Shown here: positions 1-7,567 of the stretch, piece after piece | How the letters are laid out: every line of letters begins with the position of its first letter | How positions within the stretch are numbered: position 1 is the stretch's first letter | DNA from: Haloarcula taiwanensis | Lineage (GTDB): Archaea; Halobacteriota; Halobacteria; Halobacteriales; Haloarculaceae | Reading direction: 5' to 3' | Length of the DNA: 64,000 nucleotides | Assembly (NCBI GenBank): GCA_002844335.1 | Contig: CP019154.1 | Span: 682,001 to 746,000 of the forward strand | Program-made: the position numbers and the translations under genes | Notes under the pieces: generated by a model | Database searches by the model: none | Told to the model about the DNA's origin: nothing | The model's input: the letters and a program-made list of their open reading frames with translations, nothing else

Positions 1-1
1 A

Positions 2-889
2 GACGAGGGGCGCAATCCGACGGCCTCGCTGGGCGACCGGAAGCTCTCGCTCTCGGTCACCGCCGCCACCCAGCGCGGGGCCGAGCGCGTCGTGACGCCC
101 TCGACGGGCAACGGCGCACAGGCCAGCGCCGCCTACGCGGCCCGCGCCGGCGTCGACTCGAAGGGCTTCGTCCCCTCGCGGTGTCCGTTCCTGAACAAGG
201 CGATGGTGAACGTCCATGGCGGCGACATGCGCGTCGTCGAGGGCCGGTACGACGACGCCGTCTCAGCCTTTGAGGAGGAACTGGCCGAGGCCGCTGAGGG
301 CTGGGTTCCGGTCGCGCCCGGACACCCCTTCCGCGTCGAGGGGGCCAAGTCCGTCGCCTTCGAGACCGCCGACGACCTCGGCTGGGCGGCCCCCGACGCG
401 GTGGTCCACCCAACCGGCCACGGTGAGACAGTTGTCGGCCTCGAACGCGGATTCCAGGCGGCGGTCGACAGCGGCCTCGCGAACGCAGTCCCGCGAATCT
501 ACGCCGCACAGCCCGACTCGGCGGCCGCCATCGCCGACGCCGCACGCGAGGGCGACGACGAGCCGGCGACGGTCGAACACCCCGACACCATCGTCGGCCC
601 GCTCGAAGTCCCCGACCCCGCCGCCGGCGCTGCGGCGCTCGACTCGCTGGAGCGCTCGGGCGGGGGCGGCGTCGCCGTCCCGGACACGGACATCCTGGCC
701 GGTGCCGTCGACGGCTGCGAGATGGGGCCGGAGACGGGCGCGACCGGCGGGACGGCCGTCGCCGGCGCGCGGGCGCTGGCTGACGACGGTGCCTTCGACA
801 GCGACGACGTGGTCGTCCTCGTGAACCCCGTCGCCGGCAGCAAGGAGGCGGACCTGCTGCGCAGTCACCTCATGAGCCAGGGCATCTGA
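2..889 (+). CDS. Threonine synthase-like PLP-dependent enzyme (5' end missing)
   Basis: Open from the window edge, so the N-terminus is cut off. The visible part starts at the NPT-A-S motif that precedes the PLP lysine in threonine synthases and continues with the phosphate-cradle motif STGNGAQ and the segment AAYAARAG, all typical of fold-type II PLP enzymes of the threonine synthase/cysteate synthase group. The C-terminal GPETGATGG stretch fits the second ligand-binding loop. Oddity: the family motif is NPTGSFKDR, where K forms the Schiff base. Here it reads NPTASLGDRK, so the canonical lysine is glycine and a lysine sits three residues later. The enzyme may use this neighbouring lysine or be a diverged paralogue, so I do not assign thrC with certainty. 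It is followed by an independent dehydrogenase gene. Confidence 0.8.
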   Translation, partial: DEGRNPTASLGDRKLSLSVTAATQRGAERVVTPSTGNGAQASAAYAARAGVDSKGFVPSRCPFLNKAMVNVHGGDMRVVEGRYDDAVSAFEEELAEAAEGWVPVAPGHPFRVEGAKSVAFETADDLGWAAPDAVVHPTGHGETVVGLERGFQAAVDSGLANAVPRIYAAQPDSAAAIADAAREGDDEPATVEHPDTIVGPLEVPDPAAGAAALDSLERSGGGGVAVPDTDILAGAVDGCEMGPETGATGGTAVAGARALADDGAFDSDDVVVLVNPVAGSKEADLLRSHLMSQGI

Positions 890-977
890 GGCCGCCGTCG
901 GCCGGAGTGGGGGACGCCGTGACACAGCACCGCACACTTCGGTGTCGTTTAGCCCGTCGTGGCACAACACTGGCCTG

Positions 978-1991
978 ATGCGCGCCGCAGCGTTCAGCGA
1001 ACTCACTGGCCCGGACGGCGTCTCGATTGTCAACCGACCGACCCCCGAACCCGGACGCGGCGAGGCGGTGGTCTCCGTCGAGGCGTGCGCAATTAACCGC
1101 CACGACCTCTGGATTCTCGAAGGCGATTCCGCGATGGTCGACGCGGACGACCTGCCCTTTGTCACCGGTCTCGATGTCGCTGGGACCGTCGACGCCGTGG
1201 GCGAGGGCGTCACCGCCGTCGAACCCGGAGACCGGGTGGTACTCTGCCCGAACGAGACCTGCGGGACCTGCCGCTACTGTCGGGAGGGGCCGGAGAACCT
1301 CTGTGCGAACTTCTCGCTGTACCACGGCGGCCTCGCCGAGGCGGCCCGCGTGCAGGCCGACCGCCTCGTCGCGCTCCCCGACGGCGTGGACACGGTCGAG
1401 GCGGCCGCGCTGCCGACGGCCTACATGACGGCCTTCCACATGCTCCGGCGGGTCGAGGCTAGTCCGGGCGACCTGGTGTTCGTCCCGGGCGTCACCGGCG
1501 GCGTCGGTGTCGCGGGCGTGCAACTCGCCGACGCGCTCGGCGCTGACACTGTCGGCACCTCCTCCTCTCAGGACAAACTGGACCGCGTCGAATCGCTCGG
1601 TCTGGACCACGCAATCAAGAGCACCGACCCGGACGAGATTCGGGCGGCAGTCGACGATGTCGGCACAGTCGACGGCGTGCTCAATCACCTCGGTGGTGAG
1701 TACACGCAGGTCGGCCTTGACGTGCTGCGACGCGGCGGCCGGATGGCGGTCTGTGGGCGGACGGCCGGCGGCACGTCCGAAATCGACATCCCGGACCTGT
1801 TCCTCGGGCATAAACGTGTCATCGGGAGTACGATGGGGACGCAGGGCGACCTAGAACGACTCGTCGGCCTCGTTGCTGACGGCTCGCTCTCCCCCGAAAT
1901 CGAGGAGACGTACTCGCTTGAAGAGACCGGTACGGCGTTTGTGGCAATGCAGAATCGCGATAGCGTTGGCAAGCTCGTCGTGACGCCGTAG
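978..1991 (+). CDS. Medium-chain (MDR) zinc-type alcohol dehydrogenase / quinone oxidoreductase
   Basis: A 337-residue protein of the MDR superfamily: N-terminal GroES-like domain, then a Rossmann domain with the dinucleotide motif GVTGGVGVAG. The four-cysteine structural zinc lobe is intact (C-x2-C-x2-C-x7-C in ETCGTCRYC..NLC). The two catalytic zinc positions are not canonical: the usual Cys of GICHTD is Asn (AINRHD) and the usual HE pair reads LD (TGLDVAGTV). This suggests a structural-zinc-only reductase, probably NAD(P)H-dependent, with unknown substrate. ATG at 978 is chosen because the protein aligns from MRAAAF; an in-frame GTG at 942 would add 12 atypical residues. Confidence 0.85.
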   Translation: MRAAAFSELTGPDGVSIVNRPTPEPGRGEAVVSVEACAINRHDLWILEGDSAMVDADDLPFVTGLDVAGTVDAVGEGVTAVEPGDRVVLCPNETCGTCRYCREGPENLCANFSLYHGGLAEAARVQADRLVALPDGVDTVEAAALPTAYMTAFHMLRRVEASPGDLVFVPGVTGGVGVAGVQLADALGADTVGTSSSQDKLDRVESLGLDHAIKSTDPDEIRAAVDDVGTVDGVLNHLGGEYTQVGLDVLRRGGRMAVCGRTAGGTSEIDIPDLFLGHKRVIGSTMGTQGDLERLVGLVADGSLSPEIEETYSLEETGTAFVAMQNRDSVGKLVVTP

Positions 1992-2101
1992 TCACTCTTG
2001 CGACCCGCAAGACTTTCGAAACTAACTCTGGCACAGACGGCCGGTGTCCCGTCGCTGTCGGTGCTTAGGGCAGTCTGTCCATCGGTCGCAGCTGCCACCA
2101 C

Positions 2102-2521
2102 TTATCGGGCGATAATGACTGGAACAGGCGAGTTACGGAACACTTTCTGAGCGACGTTCCCGACGACCAGCCGATCGGCTAAGGAGCCGCCGTGCGTTCC
2201 GAGTACGACCGCATCGAAGTCGTCAGCTCTATTCAGAATCGCCCGGACCGGGTGGCCCAGTTGCACTTCAGTGGTTATTTCGACATCGTACTCGGCGGCG
2301 CGCTCACGAGCCTCGTCGAATACTCCTTCCGCACGCCTCTCGGCAGCCGCTTCGACATCATCCTCAAGAGCAAGTGAGGTGGCCGCTCCCCCCAACGGCG
2401 ACGGTCCGCCCACGACGTGTAAGACAGTAATCTCCGCGTCAGGATGGTTCTCAAGGGCGTACCCAAGCGCTCGCCGGGCCATTTCCGAATCGTCCATCGG
2501 AACGAGAATCCGTGCGATCAT
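2102..2521 (-). CDS. Universal stress protein (UspA family)
   Basis: A single-domain USP of 139 residues, the normal size for the family. It opens with the characteristic first strand MIARILVPMDDSE. Near the C-terminus (about residues 108-122) it carries the ATP-type loop G-x2-G-x9-G as GTHGGSLADRLVVGN, with Asn where Ser or Thr is usual. ATG at 2521 is chosen because the first beta strand starts there; the open frame runs further upstream without family-like sequence. It is divergent from a tandem USP gene at 2762, so the 240-bp gap holds both promoters. The function is probably nucleotide-dependent stress signalling; the partner is unknown. Confidence 0.9.
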   Translation of the reverse strand: MIARILVPMDDSEMARRALGYALENHPDAEITVLHVVGGPSPLGGAATSLALEDDVEAAAERRAEGVFDEARERAAEYDVEITTEVQLGHPVRAILNRADDFDAVVLGTHGGSLADRLVVGNVAQKVFRNSPVPVIIAR

Positions 2522-2732
2522 ACCGTGACTACGGTCAGCCTGTGGATAAAATGGTGGTGCGCCTTGTTCGGAGACACGATGCAGTCCCGTCGGCTGTGAA
2601 CGCCTCTCGGTCTTGCCGGCGGCAGCTGGTCGGTTCGCCGTCCGTTGACCGAGGCGTGCAAGATGCAGTACACCTACGAGCACAGAGCGGTCGTAAACTC
2701 ACTCTGCAACGTGGCGGGAATCGAACGTAGTG

Positions 2733-2739
2733 TTAAATC
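2733..2739 (+). promoter_or_regulatory. TATA-like box for the tandem USP gene
   Basis: The AT-rich element TTAAATC lies about 26 bases before the ATG at 2762, the spacing expected for a haloarchaeal leaderless transcript. Inferred from position and base composition only. Confidence 0.45.
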
Positions 2740-2761
2740 AATAGCCTGTCAAACCGTGGCT

Positions 2762-3652
2762 ATGAGCCACACGATCAACTCGATTCTCGTGCCGACCGAC
2801 GGCAGTGACGGGGCACGAATAGGGGCTCGGCGAGCTATCGATCTCGCAGCTACAATCGGTGCCGACCTCCACGTACTGTCAGCAGTTGACGCCCGTGACA
2901 TCGAACCGGAGCTGAATTCTGACGGGCAGACCGACCGGGAGCGTCTCCTCACGGAGGCGGCTGAACGGGCGGTAGACTCCATCGCGAGACTCGCCAGGGC
3001 GCATCTCTCCGGGCAAATCACTACCGCCGTCGAGTCGGGGATTCCGTTTCAGGCGGTCAACGACTACGTCGATGCTCACGACATCGATCTCATTGTTATG
3101 GGGACGCAGGGACGGACAGGGTTCGAACGGGTTGCACTCGGGAGTGTTGCAGAAAAGACGCTGCGGACTGCCGCTGTCCCAATCGTCACGGTCACTCCGG
3201 ATGGGGATATCGTCGAAATCGGCGAGCAACGGTACGAAAACATTCTCGTCCCGACTGACGGCAGCGAGGGGGCAACACTCGCAATCGAATGGGGGGTCAC
3301 GCTAGCGGAGCTGTATGACGCAACCGTACACACGCTCTACTCTGTCGACACGAGCCGGTTCGGCGGCGCTGAAGGATCAGCAGAGATTCACGAGGCGCCT
3401 GAGCAAACTGGCCAGGAGGCACTTGCGACGGTCCATGAGCGTGCCAGCGACGCAGATGTCAGTGTCGCAGGTAACATCGCAAGCGGCCCGGCTGCACGCG
3501 CGATTCTCTCCTACAGCGAGGAACACGATATCGACCTCATCGCGATGGGAACACACGGCCGCTCCGGCCTCACGCGATACCTGACCGGAAGCGTCACCGA
3601 GACCGTTGTCCGTAATGCGTCTGTCCCGGTCTGCTGTGTCCCGATGCAGTGA
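2762..3652 (+). CDS. Tandem-domain universal stress protein
   Basis: A 296-residue protein made of two USP domains. Each begins with a strand ending in LVPTDGS (about residues 8 and 160) and each ends with an ATP-loop signature: GTQGRTGFERVALGS in the first and GTHGRSGLTRYLTGS in the second. Both loops are intact, so both halves could bind nucleotide. Tandem USPs are common in haloarchaea. ATG at 2762 precedes the first strand directly and has a TATA-like box at about -26. It is divergent from the single-domain USP at 2102-2521. Confidence 0.92.
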   Translation: MSHTINSILVPTDGSDGARIGARRAIDLAATIGADLHVLSAVDARDIEPELNSDGQTDRERLLTEAAERAVDSIARLARAHLSGQITTAVESGIPFQAVNDYVDAHDIDLIVMGTQGRTGFERVALGSVAEKTLRTAAVPIVTVTPDGDIVEIGEQRYENILVPTDGSEGATLAIEWGVTLAELYDATVHTLYSVDTSRFGGAEGSAEIHEAPEQTGQEALATVHERASDADVSVAGNIASGPAARAILSYSEEHDIDLIAMGTHGRSGLTRYLTGSVTETVVRNASVPVCCVPMQ

Positions 3653-3670
3653 GGGGCCTTCAGTCTCCGC

Positions 3671-4300
3671 TTACGACGCTCGCTGTCGCGATGCCCCGGA
3701 CGCGTGCTGTTTCGCAGTGGTGTATGCCTCCCGGACGCGCTTGAACTCGTCCTCGTTGCCGCCGTGGTCCGGATGGACCTCCTTGACGCGCTCGCGGTAG
3801 GCCGATTTCACGTCGTCCAGCGACGCGCTCTGTGTCAGTCCCAGTTCGCTGAACGCCTGGACTGTCGGGTGTGGTTCCTCTTCGGGATCCGGGCCGAGGT
3901 CAACTTCGGGCGTTTCGAAGGGCAGGCGTGCGCCGAGATAGACGCCCGGCATCTCGTGTTCGACCAGTACGGGAATAGTCGGGGACCGCTCGATGCGGTA
4001 GTACGCTCGGGCGTCGAACGTGATTGCCACGTCCCGCTTGGGGAGATAGAAGGCGACGTGTTGCCCCTCGACGAAGTGGTTCTCGGCGAACTGCTCGTCG
4101 ATAGCGGTGAGGTACTCGCGCAGCTCCGCCCGGCGTCGCATCTCCCCGCCGTCTGTCGCCTGCCGGTTCGGCCGCTCGGCCGGAAACACGCGGTTCGCGA
4201 GGACGAATAGGCCGGCGACAACGAGGGTTCCGGCGATGCCGAGGGCGAGCCCGAGGACCAGCCACTCCGGCGGCATACCCGGTTGTGTCTGCACGGCCAC
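3671..4300 (-). CDS. Membrane-anchored J-domain (DnaJ-like) protein
   Basis: A 209-residue protein with one N-terminal transmembrane helix (about residues 13-36), a middle region of unknown fold, and a C-terminal J domain (about 150-200) carrying the HPD motif (residues 176-178), which stimulates Hsp70 ATPase. There is no Gly/Phe region or zinc-finger domain, so it is a type III co-chaperone that would act at the membrane. The start shown is GTG; an ATG at 4276 (eight residues later, MPPEW) is equally plausible and still leaves the helix. No dnaK is nearby. It converges on the tandem USP gene. Confidence 0.85.
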   Translation of the reverse strand: MAVQTQPGMPPEWLVLGLALGIAGTLVVAGLFVLANRVFPAERPNRQATDGGEMRRRAELREYLTAIDEQFAENHFVEGQHVAFYLPKRDVAITFDARAYYRIERSPTIPVLVEHEMPGVYLGARLPFETPEVDLGPDPEEEPHPTVQAFSELGLTQSASLDDVKSAYRERVKEVHPDHGGNEDEFKRVREAYTTAKQHASGASRQRAS

Positions 4301-4437
4301 GAATTAGGGTCCAGTGGTAAAGAAATTCCCGCTCTCCGGCAACAGGTGACTGCTTCAGGCGGGCTCCCACCAATCAGTTTCGGAGGGTACCGGCTCCGCC
4401 GTCGGTGACAGCCGAGACACGGGGACAGAAATCCGTC

Positions 4438-5196
4438 TTAACCGATGTATCTGAGGTCCTCGTCGGTGGGCGACGGGGAGTTCTGCTGTTCCATCTCCTG
4501 AATCTTCCGGACGACCTCCTCCATCTCGTCGGCGCGGTCCTCCAGCGAACTGTAGTCGACCTCGAACCCGATGACGTCTTGGAGGATTTCGAGAACGGCC
4601 TGCGCGCTCTTGGGATCGACCAGATAGCCCGAGGTCTCGCCCATGAGGCAACTGGCCGGCACGTCGCGGCGCTTGCTCAGGCCCAGCAGCAGGCCGGAGA
4701 CGCCGACGATGCCGCCCGCAGGTTCGTCCTCGCGGAAGGCCACGCCAGCGTCTTCCAGCGTTTCCTTGAAATCCTCGGTTGTCGTCGCGCCGAGCACGTC
4801 GTACTCCTCGATGAGCTCGCCGGTCGGGACGCCGCCGAGAGCGAACACCCGCTGAACGCCGAACTCGTCGGCGATGTCGAGGAACGTGTCGGTCAGGCCA
4901 TAGTGGCCCTGGTTGTCCTGGGCCTGATGATTCCCGGAAAGCACGAGCAGGTCTTGGCCTTCCTCCGGCGTCACGGCGTGGAACTCTGCGCAGGCAAGTT
5001 CCGCCTGTCCGTCGTCAATGCTGACCTGTGGCGGGAAATGTGTTGAGTAGACACGCCGAACGAGCTCGCTTTCGAGTTCCTCCAGTAGGTGTTCGGCGGC
5101 GAGTTTGCCGACGTGGCCGACGCCGGGCAGCCCCTCGACCAGTACCGGGTCGTCGAGGTCGGGGTCCGCTACAGTCTCGATGTCGAATTCGTCCAT
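4438..5196 (-). CDS. PAC2-family protein (proteasome assembly chaperone-like)
   Basis: 252 residues of the archaeal PAC2 family. The N-terminal segment DDPVLVEGLPGVGHVGKLAA is the family signature; it is followed by an alpha/beta core and an acidic, coiled C-terminus (about residues 220-250). Relatives of eukaryotic PAC2 assist 20S proteasome assembly, but the archaeal role is not well defined. It is the last gene of the L44e-S27e-aIF2alpha-Nop10 operon, separated from nop10 by 5 bases, an arrangement conserved in archaea. That argues for coupling between ribosome biogenesis/translation and protein quality control. Confidence 0.88.
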   Translation of the reverse strand: MDEFDIETVADPDLDDPVLVEGLPGVGHVGKLAAEHLLEELESELVRRVYSTHFPPQVSIDDGQAELACAEFHAVTPEEGQDLLVLSGNHQAQDNQGHYGLTDTFLDIADEFGVQRVFALGGVPTGELIEEYDVLGATTTEDFKETLEDAGVAFREDEPAGGIVGVSGLLLGLSKRRDVPASCLMGETSGYLVDPKSAQAVLEILQDVIGFEVDYSSLEDRADEMEEVVRKIQEMEQQNSPSPTDEDLRYIG

Positions 5197-5201
5197 ACGG
5201 C

Positions 5202-5384
5202 TTATTCGCGGCTGCGGCGCTTAAGAGAACGTCGATACTCGCCGTAGCTGTCTTCAGGCGAGAACGGCGCGGGTACGCTGTTGACTGCTTCGGCCCCGCA
5301 GTCCGGACAGGTGTTGTCCAGCGTGTACACCGGCCGGGCGTGCTCGGACTTCCAGGCAGTGCAGACGCGGATATCCGATTTCAT
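5202..5384 (-). CDS. nop10: Ribosome biogenesis protein Nop10
   Basis: A 60-residue protein ending in the Nop10 signature FSPEDSYGEYRR. Nop10 is a small core subunit of H/ACA ribonucleoproteins that guide pseudouridylation of rRNA, bridging Cbf5 and L7Ae. The N-terminal zinc ribbon is incomplete: Cys8, Cys26 and Cys29 are present, but the second Cys of the first pair is replaced (CTAW). The ATG at 5384 gives the canonical N-terminus MKSDIRVC; an upstream in-frame start would add eight residues. It lies between aIF2alpha and the PAC2 gene in one operon. Confidence 0.92.
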   Translation of the reverse strand: MKSDIRVCTAWKSEHARPVYTLDNTCPDCGAEAVNSVPAPFSPEDSYGEYRRSLKRRSRE

Positions 5385-5413
5385 CGGTAGTGACTCACTG
5401 AACGACAACCGGC

Positions 5414-6214
5414 TTACTCGTCGTCTTCGCTGCGCTCACGGTGGAATTGTCCCGTTCCACCGTGTTGCTGGACGACCGCCGCGGCGCGGTCCGCGCTCTC
5501 TTCGAGCGCGTCCTCGGCGGTCTTGTAGTCGGGCGCTTGCACCTGGATGCGGTACTCAGGTGAGCCGACGTAGGTCACTTCGAGTTCGATTTCGTCGGGG
5601 ACCTCGCCGTTGCCCTCGGCGGCCTGCAGTGCTTCCTTGATGATGTCGACGCCGTCGCTTTCGGGACAGGACAGGTCGACATAGCCGGTGACCTGAACGT
5701 ACGGCACAGAGACGTTGTTCCGAGCCGTCTGCACGATGGCGTCGATTTCCTCCTCGGAGAGGTCGACCTCTTCGAGGGCGTCGTTGCCGTGGATTGCCGC
5801 TGATTCGAACCCGTCGTACATCGAGCCGAACTCAGCCAGCAGTTCGTTTGCGATGGCGGCGTAGGTCTCGTCGTCTAAGTCCTCGCCGAAGGCCAGTTCC
5901 ATCCAGTTGTCGGCCTTCTGCTCGTTTTTCCACTCCTGAATCTTCTCCTTTCGCTGGTGGTCGTTGACGTCCTTGATCGAGAGGTCGATCTGCTGGGCGC
6001 TCTCGTCGACGTCAAGCACCTTGGCAACGACTGTCTGCCCTTCGTTGACGTGGTCGCGGACGTTCTTGATCCATCCGCTGGCGACCTCGGAGATGTGACA
6101 GAGGCCGCGCTTGCCCTCGTACTCGTCGAGGTCGACGAACACGCCGAAGTCCTCGATCTCGTCGATCTTGCCGACGACGAGTTCGCCCGGTTCGGGCCAG
6201 CCGCTGTATTTCAT
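5414..6214 (-). CDS. eif2a: Translation initiation factor aIF2, alpha subunit
   Basis: 266 residues, the usual length. The N-terminal S1/OB domain (about residues 8-85, starting [20 protein letters not shown]) binds RNA, followed by the helical middle domain and the C-terminal alpha/beta domain that contacts aIF2-gamma. With beta and gamma (not in this window) it delivers initiator tRNA-Met to the small ribosomal subunit. The gene begins 1 base after the S27e stop and is followed 29 bases later by nop10, so it is co-transcribed with ribosomal protein genes. No anomaly. Confidence 0.97.
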   Translation of the reverse strand: MKYSGWPEPGELVVGKIDEIEDFGVFVDLDEYEGKRGLCHISEVASGWIKNVRDHVNEGQTVVAKVLDVDESAQQIDLSIKDVNDHQRKEKIQEWKNEQKADNWMELAFGEDLDDETYAAIANELLAEFGSMYDGFESAAIHGNDALEEVDLSEEEIDAIVQTARNNVSVPYVQVTGYVDLSCPESDGVDIIKEALQAAEGNGEVPDEIELEVTYVGSPEYRIQVQAPDYKTAEDALEESADRAAAVVQQHGGTGQFHRERSEDDE

Positions 6215-6215
6215 C

Positions 6216-6389
6216 CTATCGGGCCTCGACGACGGCGGTCACTTCGCCTTCGATGTCGGCCTTGCCGCCCGTCGGGCGGGCGATTGTGTGGCCACAGACG
6301 GCACACGAAACTTCGCTCGCGGCCTTCTCGAAGAGAGTCTGTTCGTTCTCGCAGTCGGGGCATTCGACGGTAATGAAGCTTCCTGCCAT
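6216..6389 (-). CDS. rps27e: Small ribosomal subunit protein eS27 (S27e)
   Basis: A 57-residue zinc-ribbon ribosomal protein. Cys10/Cys13 (CPDC) and Cys29/Cys32 (CAVC) form the zinc site. The TGGKA segment near the C-terminus is conserved in archaeal S27e. ATG at 6389 gives the canonical MAGSF start. It lies 2 bases after the L44e stop and 1 base before aIF2alpha, the classic archaeal order. Confidence 0.97.
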   Translation of the reverse strand: MAGSFITVECPDCENEQTLFEKAASEVSCAVCGHTIARPTGGKADIEGEVTAVVEAR

Positions 6390-6391
6390 CG

Positions 6392-6670
6392 TTACTCCTG
6401 GAACTCCAGTCGGCCGGCGCGCCATCCCTCGCGGAGGTGGGCCTTCCCACACTCGCCACAGCGGTACTTGAGGTCCGTCTTCTTGGTGGGCTTGTCGCCA
6501 CCCGGGACCTTCGAGAACTTCCCGTCGTTCCCGATACCGGAGTTGCGTTCGCGCTGGCGGTCGATCCACTTCATGCCGGTCTGGCGGCCGCTCCGGACTT
6601 TCTCGACCTCGTGTTCCTGGTGCTCGTTACAGTGCGGACAGTACGTATTGAATCGTCGTGGCATCTGCAT
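6392..6670 (-). CDS. rpl44e: Large ribosomal subunit protein eL42 (L44e)
   Basis: A 92-residue protein with the L44e signature: N-terminal CPHC (Cys11/Cys14), a basic middle region, and C-terminal CGEC (Cys71/Cys74), which together bind zinc. It sits near the E site of the 50S subunit. Two ATGs are available (6670 and 6664, two codons apart); the first is used here because haloarchaeal proteins commonly read MQMPRRF. It is the first gene of the operon leading to PAC2. Confidence 0.97.
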
Positions 6671-6705
6671 AGATATCGGCCTTACCGAGCGATTTGACGT
6701 GACCG

Positions 6706-6712
6706 CTTAAAA
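6706..6712 (-). promoter_or_regulatory. TATA-like promoter element of the L44e operon
   Basis: On the minus strand TTTTAAG stands 36-42 bases before the L44e start, in an otherwise GC-rich gap, which suits a short-leader haloarchaeal promoter driving the five-gene operon. Confidence 0.45.
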
Positions 6713-6781
6713 CCCGTTTGGTTCGCACCTGCCGTTTGCCCCACTTCCCGCGTCTGTCCGCCCGACCCACCCCATGACAGC

Positions 6782-7048
6782 CTACTGGAACCGCGCGGCG
6801 GGACCGGTCGCTTTGATGCGGACCGCGCCGAACACGTCAGCGGCGTCCGTTCCACCCATGAGTTCGAGATTCACCGCTTCGCCAGCGGAGAGTGACCTCA
6901 GTTTCTTTGCCAGTTCGTCGTCGATGTAGTCCACGACCTCGTAGGTCTCGTCGGCTTCGACATCTCGGAGTTCCATCCGTCCGTCGTCGTCCATCGGGCT
7001 GACGACGACTGAGGCCCGCTCGCACGACCGCTGGTGTTGTTTCAACAT
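6782..7048 (-). CDS. Small acidic haloarchaeal protein of unknown function
   Basis: An 88-residue acidic protein. I do not recognise a named family. The sequence from about residue 19 (MDDDGRMELRDVEADETYE) looks like a compact beta-rich domain; the first 18 residues include two cysteine-spaced basic positions and could be non-coding if translation starts at Met19. It is a single gene between the L44e promoter and a divergent small gene. Codon use and low pI match its neighbours, which supports it being real. Confidence 0.6.
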   Translation of the reverse strand: MLKQHQRSCERASVVVSPMDDDGRMELRDVEADETYEVVDYIDDELAKKLRSLSAGEAVNLELMGGTDAADVFGAVRIKATGPAARFQ

Positions 7049-7234
7049 ACACGACTGTCATCTACTCGGATATATAAATCTCCGCTATCATGGTGTTAAG
7101 CATCTAACCACAATCGGCAAGAATATAAGGACATTCTAGTTACAGGCCGGTTCACGGTCGCTCTCTGTCGGTTGGTGCGCTGTGTCGCAATCGGCTTCGA
7201 AGTCACTAAGTACGCTGTTGGCAAAGGAACGCGC

Positions 7235-7507
7235 ATGAAGAAGCTCATTATCCACGGCGACCCGGGGCTGCGCAAGGGCGGCCGCATCGAGTACGACGAC
7301 GAGGAGTACGAGGTGTTCTCGGTCTCACGGCAGGGCGACTGGCACGGCCCGGACCGGCCACAGCTCTGGTGTACTATCGGCTCGGAGGACGAGGAAGAGA
7401 CGTTCAAAACCCAGGAGTACATCCCGATGCACCTAGATACAGACGACATTGAGGCAGAAGCCGTCACCGTCCTCCGCGAGCGCGCACCGCCGAACGCCGA
7501 GTCCTGA
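7235..7507 (+). CDS. HAH_0734-type haloarchaeal small protein
   Basis: A 90-residue acidic protein opening MKKLIIHGDPG and carrying the segment QGDWHGPDRPQLWC, which I recall as conserved in a haloarchaeal family named after Haloarcula hispanica HAH_0734. The function is unknown and there are no transmembrane segments. ATG at 7235 is favoured over upstream in-frame starts because the conserved sequence begins there. It is monocistronic by position, with a divergent neighbour upstream and a convergent one downstream. Confidence 0.8.
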   Translation: MKKLIIHGDPGLRKGGRIEYDDEEYEVFSVSRQGDWHGPDRPQLWCTIGSEDEEETFKTQEYIPMHLDTDDIEAEAVTVLRERAPPNAES

Positions 7508-7567
7508 TCGGCCCGACACTGCGCGCTGAGTAACTGCCGTTCGCCCGCAGCAATCCGCTCTCCGTTT

